64,000 nt of DNA from Rhodospirillaceae bacterium (lineage in GTDB: Bacteria; Pseudomonadota; Alphaproteobacteria; TMED109): NCBI GenBank assembly GCA_902571315.1, contig CACGBM010000004.1:1-64000 (forward strand), given 5' to 3'. Position 1 is the stretch's first letter; each line of letters starts with the position of its first letter. The notes beneath the pieces are model-generated. The model was not told the origin of the DNA and did no database searches. It saw only the letters and a list, made by a program, of their open reading frames with translations. This document shows, piece after piece, positions 8,181 to 17,112 of this stretch. The position numbers and the translations under genes are program-made.

Positions 8181-10301
8181 TTATTTAATAATACTTTCTA
8201 ATCTTTCCTTTTCTTTGTCTGATATAAGAAAAATAATATCGGCTGATAAAGGTATTCCTTTTAAGCCATAAGCACAAAAACGTTCATTAGGAAATTCACA
8301 ACTTCCAAACCAAAAACCGTAAGTTAATTCATTAAATAGTCCTTTTTCTATAGCTTTCTTAAGCAAATTTATACTCTTTTTTATTGCTAAGTCATCAAGA
8401 GAAGAATTAGCTAAAATACTATTAACTTGTATAAGAGAGCAAAATGATTCTATTCCAACTATTTTTTTCTGACATATTTCAACTGCATCATTTAATTTAT
8501 TTTTAATCACAGCGTAGGATAAAAATGGTAAGAGCAAATCGCCCCTTTTAGGCATTTTTTCAGCTACAAGAAGAGCTTTATGAAACCATTTATCATAATC
8601 AATAGTTATTGAATCTCTTTTATAGCCACTATTTACAAATTTATAATAGTATTCAGCATCCATTTTCATAGCTGTAGCTAACAAAGAAGAACTAAATTTT
8701 TTTGATTCAATAATCTTTTCAGCTTTACATTTTAAGACATTCATTACATCTAGTTCTTGATCATTAATATCTTCATTATTTCTTGACATAACACTAGATG
8801 TAAATATAAAAATATATCTATTTAGAACAAAATCTCCTCTTTGATAATCCTTATAGAAACCTAGACATTCATTTTTATTAGCATTTTCATTACTTTTTAT
8901 GCTCTCTGATATAGCTGTATAATTTAATAAATTATTAATTTTTGTAGAGTGATAAGTTAAAAATGCACCATAAAAAAGAAAAAAACCTATACATGCGGTG
9001 CATAATGATAAAAAAAGTCTGCTGAATTTATTATTATCATATATTTTTGGTTTTTTAATAGAACTAAATTCATACGTAATAAAACAACTTACTACTACTG
9101 CAAATATTGTAAAAGTACCTGTCCACAAAAACCAAAAGCAATTAATTTTAAAAAATAACAACCAACCTAACTTTGCAGAAAAACCTAGTTTATTGGATTC
9201 TCTGAAAATAAAATATACGTATGCTAAATATAATATTCCTCCTACTAAACCCAATGATACCAAATGTTCAGCAATTTCATTATGGGTATGAAAATGAAGA
9301 TTATAGCCTAGTCTTAGTTCATCATACTGCCAATTCTTCATATTCTCTAAAAGCAGTTCAGGAACTACACCCCATCCGTTACCAATAATTAAAGTCTTAA
9401 AATTAAGTAAACTATATAGACTAGTTTCAATTATTTTTCCTCTTACTACTGGAGCATCTAATATAGTACCTTTAATATTCTCTGGAAGATTAAAGTCTCC
9501 TGACCAGAAAAAGATAGAACAAAAAAGAATTAAAAATGAAATTAAACAAATTAAAAATACGAACATTCCATTTGAAAATAAAAATATCTTTAATTGATTG
9601 AATGTTTGATTTCTTTTAAATGAATTAATACCATAATACAATAAACCAGTAATAAGTGTTGTCATCCAAAATAGAACTGCCGCTCTATTGTCTAACAATA
9701 ATAAATATAGGCCTAAAATTAAAAAAACTAAAATATTAAGATAGATTTTATTAGAAAATGTAGTAAATAAAATAAAGCATAACACTCCATAAAAACACAA
9801 ATAATCTGTAAAAAAATAAAAGCTAATTGGAAGACCTTGCCAACGAGGAAAAAATGTAAAAAAGCTTACGAATGCGGTTAAAAATAATAAATTTATGAAT
9901 ATAGAAAATCTTATTTTTTTAATTAGCATTGTTTGAGAAAAAATAATACACATTATAGTTAAATCAAAATACCAAAAAACTCCTTGGCCTATTTGAGGTG
10001 AACCTGAAAAAGAAACATTCGGATTTTTATTAAATAAACTTGTAATTAATCCAAAAATAGCTAGCAAAAATGGTATAACTATTAAAGGATGTTTAAGCTG
10101 CCCTAGGTTATATTTGTTAAAATATAATAATATTGAAAAATAAAAAAACATAATTCCACACAACGAATGTAAGAAAATTACTTGTGTGTCAATTTGAGGG
10201 AAAGTACCACTTAGCATAAAATATGGCATTGCCGCAAATATTACCCAAGTTGCAAGAAGAGAAAATAAAGTGGATATAATAGTATTGTATTTTAAATGCA
10301 A
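8181..10301 (-). CDS. O-antigen ligase / polymerase family membrane protein (WaaL/Wzy_C type)
   Basis: A 706-residue inner-membrane protein. The first roughly 440 residues form about 12 hydrophobic helices. The large periplasmic loop holds the Wzy_C hallmark: a GNGWGVVPE region followed by HFHTHNEIAEHLVSLGLVGG (about 340-359). In this family, conserved His/Arg residues join glycan from undecaprenyl diphosphate to a lipid or protein acceptor. The C-terminal roughly 240 residues are soluble, helical and TPR-like, as in Wzy_C_2/PglL-like members. It could be an O-antigen ligase, a polymerase or a protein O-oligosaccharyltransferase; these cannot be separated by motif alone. It is divergent from gmd. 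Confidence 0.75.
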   Translation of the reverse strand: MHLKYNTIISTLFSLLATWVIFAAMPYFMLSGTFPQIDTQVIFLHSLCGIMFFYFSILLYFNKYNLGQLKHPLIVIPFLLAIFGLITSLFNKNPNVSFSGSPQIGQGVFWYFDLTIMCIIFSQTMLIKKIRFSIFINLLFLTAFVSFFTFFPRWQGLPISFYFFTDYLCFYGVLCFILFTTFSNKIYLNILVFLILGLYLLLLDNRAAVLFWMTTLITGLLYYGINSFKRNQTFNQLKIFLFSNGMFVFLICLISFLILFCSIFFWSGDFNLPENIKGTILDAPVVRGKIIETSLYSLLNFKTLIIGNGWGVVPELLLENMKNWQYDELRLGYNLHFHTHNEIAEHLVSLGLVGGILYLAYVYFIFRESNKLGFSAKLGWLLFFKINCFWFLWTGTFTIFAVVVSCFITYEFSSIKKPKIYDNNKFSRLFLSLCTACIGFFLFYGAFLTYHSTKINNLLNYTAISESIKSNENANKNECLGFYKDYQRGDFVLNRYIFIFTSSVMSRNNEDINDQELDVMNVLKCKAEKIIESKKFSSSLLATAMKMDAEYYYKFVNSGYKRDSITIDYDKWFHKALLVAEKMPKRGDLLLPFLSYAVIKNKLNDAVEICQKKIVGIESFCSLIQVNSILANSSLDDLAIKKSINLLKKAIEKGLFNELTYGFWFGSCEFPNERFCAYGLKGIPLSADIIFLISDKEKERLESIIK

Positions 10302-10376
10302 TATAACCTTAACTAGATTTGTTTCATATAATATTGTAATATAAACTAATTATATAGAAAAAATAAGAGATTTTTA

Positions 10377-11414
10377 TTGACTAAGAAAACTGCCTTAATC
10401 ACTGGAGTGACCGGACAAGATGGTGCTTATCTTGCTAGATTTTTATTAAATAAAAATTATCAAGTTCATGGAATTAAAAGAAGGTCATCGTCATTTAATA
10501 CTGGAAGGTTAGAGAATATATATGTGGACCCGCACGAAAAAAGCCAAAAATTTTTTTTACATTATGGTGATTTAACCGACTCTTCAAACTTAATCCGAAT
10601 TATACAAAGTACGAAACCTGACGAAATTTATAATTTAGGTGCACAAAGCCATGTACAAGTCAGTTTTGAAACACCGGAGTACACAGCAAATTCTGACGCA
10701 CTTGGAACAATCAGACTGTTAGAGGCTATAAGAACCCTAAATTTTACAAAAAAAGTAAAATTTTATCAAGCTTCTACCTCAGAAATGTTTGGAAAGTCTT
10801 TACCGCCACAAAATGAAAATACTAAATTTCAGCCAAGGAGTCCTTACGCAGCAGCTAAACTTTATTCCTATTGGGTTACTGTAAATTATAGGGAGGCCTA
10901 CGGATTATTCGCTAGTAATGGAATTTTATTTAATCACGAAAGCCCGCTAAGAGGTGAAACATTTGTTACAAGAAAAATTACTAGAGCAGTAGCAGCTATT
11001 CTAAAAGGAAAACAAGATAAATTATACCTTGGAAACCTTAATGCCAAAAGAGATTGGGGACATGCAAAAGACTATGTAGAAGGAATGTGGAAAATCTTAC
11101 AATATAGTCAACCAGAAGATTTTGTTCTAGCAACAGGTAAAAGCTATACAGTTAGAGATTTTTGTGAAATAGCCTTCAAAGAAATTGGTATTAATTTATC
11201 TTGGTCTGGAGAGGGAATCAAAGAAAAAGGCATAGATACTATTAATAACAAAGTCTTAATTGAAATTGATAAAAGATATTTTAGACCGACAGAAGTAGAT
11301 TATCTAGAAGGGGATGCTAAAAAAGCAAAACAGAAATTAAATTGGTTTCCTAAAATTTCCTTTAAAAGCATGGTATCTGAAATGGTTCAGAGTGATATTA
11401 AAGCTTTGGATTGA
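10377..11414 (+). CDS. gmd: GDP-mannose 4,6-dehydratase
   Basis: Converts GDP-mannose to GDP-4-keto-6-deoxymannose, the first step to GDP-L-fucose. The extended-SDR NADP site [11 protein letters not shown] is at about residues 10-20. The active site includes Ser133/Thr134 and Glu136 in ASTSEMFG, and Tyr157/Lys161 in [24 protein letters not shown] is characteristic of Gmd. Translation appears to start at TTG (10377); no ATG lies in the conserved N-terminus. Length 345 is normal. It is followed three bases later by fcl, with which it surely works. Confidence 0.95.
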   Translation: MTKKTALITGVTGQDGAYLARFLLNKNYQVHGIKRRSSSFNTGRLENIYVDPHEKSQKFFLHYGDLTDSSNLIRIIQSTKPDEIYNLGAQSHVQVSFETPEYTANSDALGTIRLLEAIRTLNFTKKVKFYQASTSEMFGKSLPPQNENTKFQPRSPYAAAKLYSYWVTVNYREAYGLFASNGILFNHESPLRGETFVTRKITRAVAAILKGKQDKLYLGNLNAKRDWGHAKDYVEGMWKILQYSQPEDFVLATGKSYTVRDFCEIAFKEIGINLSWSGEGIKEKGIDTINNKVLIEIDKRYFRPTEVDYLEGDAKKAKQKLNWFPKISFKSMVSEMVQSDIKALD

Positions 11415-11417
11415 ATT

Positions 11418-12368
11418 GTGAAAAAAAATTATCAATTCGATCTTAAATATAAAAAAATTTGGGTTGCGGGACATAACGGAATGGTTGGAAAAGCAATCTT
11501 AAAAAATCTTACTAAAAATAAACTTAAAGTAATAACTGTTGATAAAAAATCTTTAGACCTAACTAATCAAAGTGAAACATTTAAATGGATAAAAAAAAAT
11601 TCTCCTGAAGTAATTTTTTTAGCGGCTGCCAAAGTAGGTGGGATCCTTGCAAATAAGACTAATCAAACAAGTTTTTTATATGAAAACTTGATGATACAAA
11701 ATAATATAATAAAAGCCGCAGCAGAAAATAATATAAAAAAGTTAATATTTTTAGGTTCATCATGTATTTATCCCAGAGAAGCAGAACAACCTATCAAAGA
11801 AGAATGTTTGCTAAGTAAGCCTTTAGAAAAAACTAATGAAGGTTATGCTATAGCAAAAATCGCTGGTTTGAAATTATGTAGCTACTACTTTCAAGAACAT
11901 AATAAAGACTTTATAACGGTAATGCCTACTAACTTATATGGAACTAATGATAATTATAACTTAGAAAACTCACATGTATTAGCCGCCTTAATAAATAAAA
12001 TAGTCAATGCTAAAAAATTTGAAAAAAAAAGTATAGAAATATGGGGAAGTGGTAAGCCCAAAAGAGATTTTCTTCACGTAAATGATTTAGCCGATGCTGT
12101 ATATTTTTTAGCGGAAAACTACTCTTCTTCAGAACCAATTAACGTTGGTTCCTCAAAAGAAATTTCCATCATAGAATTAGCTAAACTGATAGCTAGCATA
12201 GTAAATTGGGAAGGAAAACTAGTATTAAATAATAAAATGCCTGATGGCACAATGCTTAAAAAACTTGATTGCAGCAAAATCATGCAAATGGGTTGGTCAC
12301 CCAAAATAGATTTAGAAACTGGTTTGAAAAAAACAATAGATGAGTATATCAATCTTTTAAAGAATTAA
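11418..12368 (+). CDS. fcl: GDP-L-fucose synthase
   Basis: Epimerises and reduces the Gmd product to GDP-L-fucose. The 316-residue protein has the NADP motif GHNGMVG (about 18-24), the catalytic SSC in LGSSCIYPR (about 112-120) and Tyr143/Lys147 in EGYAIAK, plus PTNLYG. A GTG start at 11418 follows gmd by three bases, so gmd-fcl is a two-gene unit. The final 20 bases overlap the convergent glycosyltransferase gene at 12349. Product use is inferred: fucose, or a related 6-deoxy sugar, in the surface glycan. Confidence 0.94.
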   Translation: MKKNYQFDLKYKKIWVAGHNGMVGKAILKNLTKNKLKVITVDKKSLDLTNQSETFKWIKKNSPEVIFLAAAKVGGILANKTNQTSFLYENLMIQNNIIKAAAENNIKKLIFLGSSCIYPREAEQPIKEECLLSKPLEKTNEGYAIAKIAGLKLCSYYFQEHNKDFITVMPTNLYGTNDNYNLENSHVLAALINKIVNAKKFEKKSIEIWGSGKPKRDFLHVNDLADAVYFLAENYSSSEPINVGSSKEISIIELAKLIASIVNWEGKLVLNNKMPDGTMLKKLDCSKIMQMGWSPKIDLETGLKKTIDEYINLLKN

Positions 12369-13671
12369 AATATTTTAAATGTTTCAATTTATCTGAAATT
12401 TTGTAAATAGTAATTCCTTGGTATAAAAAAATGCAGGGTAGAATTGGAAAAATATATTTTGGTGATAATACAGGTCCAGTTATCAATAAAAAATATAAAA
12501 GGTAAAGCAAAGTTAAAAAAAATAAGACTTTGTTTTCTTTAAAAATAAATAAAGGTCCAATTATGAGTGAGGCTATAGTAAATAAAGACGTAATGGAAGA
12601 TAGAATAATAATAATAAAATAATTAAAATATTCAGATTTTGTTGCCAGTAACCTTAACCACTCTAATAGATTTCCTGTTTCATAAAATGAAGGATGTGGT
12701 AATGCTCTCAAATCCTTATTCAAAAAAATAGACGGAGCAGTTAAATTAATTATTGCTCCTTTACACCATTGTATAAATATATCAGTTTTTTCTATATTAG
12801 ATAATACTTCATAACTAACTTTCCTTAATAGTTTGTCATTTTTATAAGGATCATTCGTAAAGATATACTTGTTTCTCTCTTTATTAACTATTTCTAAAGC
12901 TTCTTTTCTACTAATGTTTAATGTTTCCGTAAGCATTGTTGGTATTACCCAATATGCTAAGTGAATTCCTGTTTGATTGGTTAAAGAATAAGAATTATGG
13001 TTTTGTATATTATTAAATAACCTCAATGAAATAGGTAAAATAGAGAAAAATAAAAATACTATGCAAACAAATGATATTTTATATCTAAAAATTTTTTTCC
13101 TAACCAGAATAACTACAAATGGTAATAAAGATAAAAAAATTAAAGGATAAGTAATAGATCTTATTGAGGTAGATAAGCCTAATAATAAACCTGATAATGC
13201 TATGTTAAAAAATAATTTATTATTACTTAAAATCACCTTCAAAGAAAAGTAAAGAAAGAGACTAAAAAAAAATAGAAAAATAGTATCAGATAATACCTGG
13301 GCAGAAATGATAATCATAAGTGGTGAAAATATTGCTGATAAACCTATGTAAAATTGTTGTTTAGGAAAAATCATTTTACCAGTTTTATAAATGACTACAC
13401 AAGTTAAAGCATCTATTATTGATTGTAGTATTAATAAAGCCTTTAAATTTTTAAAACTTATTAACAATAATATTTTTAAGTAAATAAAAACTCCGGACAT
13501 TCTCTCTGTTTTAATTGAATTTTCTAAATAACCTTTTTCTAAATAACTGAGAGCTCCCTGCCAATAAAGTAATTCATCCTCAATTAAATTTTCCGGCAGA
13601 GGGTTTTGTAATAATAAAAATAATATTCGTATAAATACTGCAAAGAAAAAAAAAGAGAAGCTATTAAGCAT
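12349..13671 (-). CDS. Membrane glycosyltransferase, GT39 / ArnT-like
   Basis: Probably transfers a sugar from a polyprenyl phosphate on the periplasmic face of the inner membrane. The first periplasmic loop has the acidic motif EDELLYWQG, matching the catalytic Asp/Glu motif of the PMT/ArnT fold, and there are about ten further hydrophobic helices. I prefer the ATG at 13671, which overlaps the upstream stop by eight bases after AAGAGA, over the upstream in-frame ATG at 13704. That gives 440 residues. It is the last gene of the minus-strand run and overlaps fcl by 20 bases. Donor and acceptor are unknown. Confidence 0.7.
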   Translation of the reverse strand: MLNSFSFFFFAVFIRILFLLLQNPLPENLIEDELLYWQGALSYLEKGYLENSIKTERMSGVFIYLKILLLISFKNLKALLILQSIIDALTCVVIYKTGKMIFPKQQFYIGLSAIFSPLMIIISAQVLSDTIFLFFFSLFLYFSLKVILSNNKLFFNIALSGLLLGLSTSIRSITYPLIFLSLLPFVVILVRKKIFRYKISFVCIVFLFFSILPISLRLFNNIQNHNSYSLTNQTGIHLAYWVIPTMLTETLNISRKEALEIVNKERNKYIFTNDPYKNDKLLRKVSYEVLSNIEKTDIFIQWCKGAIINLTAPSIFLNKDLRALPHPSFYETGNLLEWLRLLATKSEYFNYFIIIILSSITSLFTIASLIIGPLFIFKENKVLFFLTLLYLLYFLLITGPVLSPKYIFPILPCIFLYQGITIYKISDKLKHLKYFNSLKD

Positions 13672-14383
13672 TATATTCTCTTTTGTTAATATAAATATAT
13701 TCAAATGTTTTTCTAAAAGGCATTTTAAATTTATATTGAATTTGAAAATTTCTTTTAATTAAATATTTATTTATATCCTTAAACTTATATTCTTTTTTTA
13801 TCATAAGGTCATAGTGATGTTCAAATAATATTACTTTTACCTTTCTTAAATCTTTCCCAAAGCCTTTTATAACATTATATTCATATCCCTCAGTATCAAT
13901 TTTTAATAAATCAACTTTTTTTATTTTAAATTTTTTTATAATATTAGTTGCCTTATCAATTGTTATTTTTCTTTCCTTATACATGCTTTCATTTTTTTTA
14001 AGCCCTAATAAAAACTTTTTTCTCTTATAATAATCAGAGTTCTCATTAATTTCGTTGAGAGTAGATGATGATGTTTCTGTCATCTCTTTTATATTTCTTT
14101 GCTCTTTTTTGCACCCCAGAGCAAAATTACAGTAGGTTATATATATTTTTAAATTTTTAGTATTTTTTTTTAAAAAATAAAAATTACTTTTTAATGGTTC
14201 AAAAGAGAATATTCTAGATATACCTAATTTTTTCTTAAAAAAAAATATACTTTCTCCATGATGAGCACCAACATCAAAGATAACATTATTGTCATTTTTA
14301 AGTATAGATTTCAGTCCATAAATTACTTTTTTTTTGTGAAAAAAGTCAAAAAATGATAATAGTTTTAAAACAATAAATTTCAT
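13664..14383 (-). CDS. FkbM-family methyltransferase
   Basis: An SAM-dependent O-methyltransferase of the FkbM family, often found in glycan loci, where it may methylate a sugar hydroxyl. The SAM-binding loop is VIFDVGAHHGES and the FkbM signature is LLKIDTEGYEYNVIKGF. I choose the ATG at 14383 over the TTG at 14392, which directly follows the previous stop; this gives 239 residues, normal for the family. Lys/Ile content is high, as in the neighbouring polysaccharide genes. The substrate is unknown. Confidence 0.8.
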   Translation of the reverse strand: MKFIVLKLLSFFDFFHKKKVIYGLKSILKNDNNVIFDVGAHHGESIFFFKKKLGISRIFSFEPLKSNFYFLKKNTKNLKIYITYCNFALGCKKEQRNIKEMTETSSSTLNEINENSDYYKRKKFLLGLKKNESMYKERKITIDKATNIIKKFKIKKVDLLKIDTEGYEYNVIKGFGKDLRKVKVILFEHHYDLMIKKEYKFKDINKYLIKRNFQIQYKFKMPFRKTFEYIYINKREYNA

Positions 14384-14392
14384 AATATACAA

Positions 14393-15832
14393 CTATATTG
14401 CTTTAATTTTTAAAAAAGCAAAAATCAACATTCTTATCAATAAAACACCATGAGTAAATCTTGAAATTTGCGTTTCTCCATATACTCTAGCTCTGTATCT
14501 TATAGGTACTTCATTAATTTTTAAGCATAGCCTTGAGGCACCAAATATTAAAAAAAAATCTCCAAATGGATCAAAGTTTCCTAAATCTTTATTTTTCTTT
14601 TTTGCTCTTAAATAATTTTTTTTACTCATAACTTTTGTACCACATAATGTATCTGTGAATCTTTGTCCCAAAAGCCAGGTGAATAATATAGAAAATAATT
14701 TATTAGCTATATAATTTAAAAATCTCATTGCATTATTATCCATAGGATAAATCAATCTAGATCCATTAATGTATTCAGCTTCTCCTGTAGAAATTTTTTC
14801 CCAAAACTTTTTTAATGTCTCAGGTGCTACTGTTAAATCTCCGTCTAAAATAATTAGTATGTCATTAGATGCTTTATCAAAAGCATAAAAAACAGCATCT
14901 GCTTTTCCTTCAGTTGGCTGCTTAAAAGCTTTAATTATAATTTTATTGCACTCTTTTTTATTAACTTTAATTACCTTTTGTATTTCCTCCCAAGTACCGT
15001 CGCTAGAATTACCTTCAACAAAAATTACCTCTATTTTATCAGTAAATTTAGGTAATCTTTGTATAGCATTGCTAATATTACCTCTTTCATTTTTGCATGG
15101 TATAATTACACTTGCAGATTTTTTTTTGGTCTTATCAATCACCTTTAATGATCTAGAGATATTATAATGCCTCAGACAAAAACTTGAAAATATAGGTAGC
15201 GCAGCAATATACCTATTAATTAGTCTTTCTAACCCAAATAAACCAAAAGGTATTAAAATTTTTCTGTCTATACGAACTGTTTGAAATTTAGAGCTTTCAA
15301 GAAAATTAAAAATATCAGACGTACCAAGTAAGGTTGAATTTATATTGGACATTTTAAGTTTAAACAAAGTAGCCAAATTCAATAATGGTGCCCACAAAGG
15401 AGAATAGTATGATACTATCAATCTAGTGTCCTCATTAAAAAAATTATGCAAATTGTTTAAGGTTTCTGTTATATCTTCTAAATATCCAACAGTGTCACAT
15501 ATAATTACAAAATCGAGTTTAATTTTACTATTTAAATTAACTGATAATTTTTCTATATCAGCTTCAATGAAATTTAATTCGCTATATTTTTCTTTGGCTT
15601 CCTTAATGAGCTTTCTGCTGAAATCTATGCCTAGGCCGTAATTAGGCTTTAAGGAAGATAGTAAATGACCATTTCCACAACCTAATTCTAAAATATTACT
15701 TTTTTCAGGAATAATTTCCTTTAAAAACCTAATATCTTCGGCATGAAAAGTTTTACCTTTTTTAAGCCATTTTTGTCTATTCATTTTAGGTGAGTTGAAG
15801 AAATTCTTTATATTTTTTTTTCTAATAGACAT
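14393..15832 (-). CDS. Fused class I SAM methyltransferase and family 2 glycosyltransferase
   Basis: A two-domain protein of 479 residues counted from the ATG at 15832, two bases after the preceding stop. The N-terminal half is a methyltransferase with motif I ILELGCGNGHLLSSL and an acidic motif FIEADIEKL. The C-terminal half (from about residue 236) is a GT-A transferase resembling polyprenyl-phosphate mannosyl transferases: SVIIPCKNERGN, the DXD-like ILDGDLTVAP, and GSRLIYPMDNNAMRFLNYIA; a TLCGTK motif follows. Such fusions are known in polysaccharide loci. The two activities probably act on one lipid-linked sugar; this is inferred. Confidence 0.75.
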   Translation of the reverse strand: MSIRKKNIKNFFNSPKMNRQKWLKKGKTFHAEDIRFLKEIIPEKSNILELGCGNGHLLSSLKPNYGLGIDFSRKLIKEAKEKYSELNFIEADIEKLSVNLNSKIKLDFVIICDTVGYLEDITETLNNLHNFFNEDTRLIVSYYSPLWAPLLNLATLFKLKMSNINSTLLGTSDIFNFLESSKFQTVRIDRKILIPFGLFGLERLINRYIAALPIFSSFCLRHYNISRSLKVIDKTKKKSASVIIPCKNERGNISNAIQRLPKFTDKIEVIFVEGNSSDGTWEEIQKVIKVNKKECNKIIIKAFKQPTEGKADAVFYAFDKASNDILIILDGDLTVAPETLKKFWEKISTGEAEYINGSRLIYPMDNNAMRFLNYIANKLFSILFTWLLGQRFTDTLCGTKVMSKKNYLRAKKKNKDLGNFDPFGDFFLIFGASRLCLKINEVPIRYRARVYGETQISRFTHGVLLIRMLIFAFLKIKAI

Positions 15833-15834
15833 AA

Positions 15835-16032
15835 CTAAAGACACCAATAATTTTGTAATTCATTTGAAATTTTTTTATTCCATATAGCTTTTATATCCAC
15901 AATATAAGAGTTATTATTTTTAATTAATTCTGATATTTTTTTCTTACTCATTTTCTTAAATTCTTTATGAGCTACTGCAACAATTATGCAATCATATTTT
16001 CCTTTAGGCTTATTCATTATTAAATTATAATC
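15835..16032 (-). CDS. tviB: C-terminal segment of the TviB-like nucleotide-sugar dehydrogenase, -1 frame
   Basis: This is the missing third-domain end of the dehydrogenase encoded just upstream, in the -1 frame. It begins DYNLIMNKPKGKYDCIIVAV, which lines up with the TviB/WbpO C-terminus (EYGI...YDAIIVAVGHQQF). Joined at Lys356 of the upstream frame it gives a protein of about 421 residues, the usual length. The first in-frame ATG (16071) is upstream of the junction and would add 13 unrelated residues. It is unlikely to be translated on its own; it is either reached by frameshifting or marks a broken gene. Confidence 0.75.
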   Translation of the reverse strand, partial: DYNLIMNKPKGKYDCIIVAVAHKEFKKMSKKKISELIKNNNSYIVDIKAIWNKKISNELQNYWCL

Positions 16033-17099
16033 TTTTTTAATTCTTCTTGATTTACTCTCGGATCGAAACAATCAATAACAAATTTTTCCTTTTTAATTTT
16101 CTTTACTAGCTCTATAGATTTAGAATTTCTAATATCACCTACATCCTCTTTGAATGACAACCCAAGTACTAAGATTCTAGAGTTTTTTTTTATCTTTCTG
16201 CTAATGTTATTCAATAGATAATCTGGCATACTATCATTTAAATTTCTGCCAGCTAAGATTATCTTAGTATTGAAATTTACCTTTTTTCCTGCTTCAGCTA
16301 AATAATATGGGTCAACTCCTATACAATGTCCTCCTACTAATCCTGGTTTAAAGTCCAAAAAATTCCATTTAGTTTTTGCTGCCTCTAATACTTCATAAGA
16401 ATTAATATTTAATGCTTCACTAAGCATCATTACCTCATTCACAAAAGCAATATTAATATCTCTCTGAGCATTTTCTATTGCCTTCGATGCCTCTGCTACC
16501 TTTATGCTACTTACTTTATGTATACCAACTTTAATTATTTTTTCATAAATTTTACTTACTTTTGAAAGCGTTTTTTTACTATCTGCTCCTACTACTTTTT
16601 TTATATTTATAAGTTTATACTTTGTTTCTCCAGGATTAATTCTTTCTGGACTATATGCTACAAAAAAGTTTTTTTTATGTTTAAACTTTGAATATTTTTC
16701 TAAAATTGGAACTAAATAATTTTCTGTAATACCAGGGTATACTGTACTTTCTAAAATTATGATAGCTCCATTTTTCATTACTTTAGCTACCGTTAAAGCT
16801 GCTTTTTTTATGATAGATAAATCAGGTTTTTTATTTTTTTTTATTGGTGTTGGAACAGTTAATATAAAAAAATCAGAATTCCTCATATCATTTGAGTCAT
16901 ATGTAAAATTCAAATTATTGTTTATTAGTAATTTCTTGTACCTAATCTCTTTAGTTCTATCTATTCCTTTCTTTAGTTCTATTACTCTTGATATATCAAT
17001 ATCATAACCTACTACTTTATATTTTTTTGCAAATTCAGTTGCAAGTGGTAACCCCACATATCCTAAACCTATAACTGCAATTCTCTCATTAAATACCAT
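16020..17099 (-). CDS. tviB: UDP-N-acetylhexosamine 6-dehydrogenase (TviB/WbpO-like), zero-frame N-terminal portion
   Basis: An NAD-dependent four-electron oxidation of UDP-GlcNAc or UDP-GalNAc to the uronic acid. Visible are the Rossmann motif VIGLGYVGLPLATEF (about 9-23), VPTPIKKNKKPD, ESTVYPG, YSPERINPG, ENAQRDINIAFVNE and the catalytic Cys in GGHCIGVDPYYLAEAG. Close likeness to TviB (KWNFL..FRPGLVGGHCIGVDPYYL) supports the HexNAc branch rather than UDP-glucose dehydrogenase. The zero frame ends at residue 359, about 60 residues short, because of a -1 shift at 16032-16038. No TviC-type epimerase is in the window. Confidence 0.85.
   Translation of the reverse strand: MVFNERIAVIGLGYVGLPLATEFAKKYKVVGYDIDISRVIELKKGIDRTKEIRYKKLLINNNLNFTYDSNDMRNSDFFILTVPTPIKKNKKPDLSIIKKAALTVAKVMKNGAIIILESTVYPGITENYLVPILEKYSKFKHKKNFFVAYSPERINPGETKYKLINIKKVVGADSKKTLSKVSKIYEKIIKVGIHKVSSIKVAEASKAIENAQRDINIAFVNEVMMLSEALNINSYEVLEAAKTKWNFLDFKPGLVGGHCIGVDPYYLAEAGKKVNFNTKIILAGRNLNDSMPDYLLNNISRKIKKNSRILVLGLSFKEDVGDIRNSKSIELVKKIKKEKFVIDCFDPRVNQEELKKIII
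16032..16038 (-). other. In-phase A AAA AAG slippery heptamer at the tviB frame switch
   Basis: The minus strand reads A AAA AAG from 16038 to 16032, with the zero frame as TTA AAA AAG ATT. This is the classic X XXY YYZ heptamer used for -1 ribosomal frameshifting in E. coli dnaX, in the correct phase. A slip of -1 makes the next codon GAT and restores the conserved sequence EELKK-DYN. The zero frame stops four codons after the heptamer. I see no strong downstream hairpin and only a weak purine run (AAGAAGAA) upstream, so stimulatory elements are not evident. Confidence 0.6.
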
Positions 17100-17112
17100 T
17101 ATTTTCCTCTAA

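Noticed and set aside
16020-16071. tviB as two independently translated genes
   Set aside because: The 78-residue frame begins with 13 residues unrelated to the family before the junction, while the junction itself restores the exact family sequence, so a single frameshifted gene is better.
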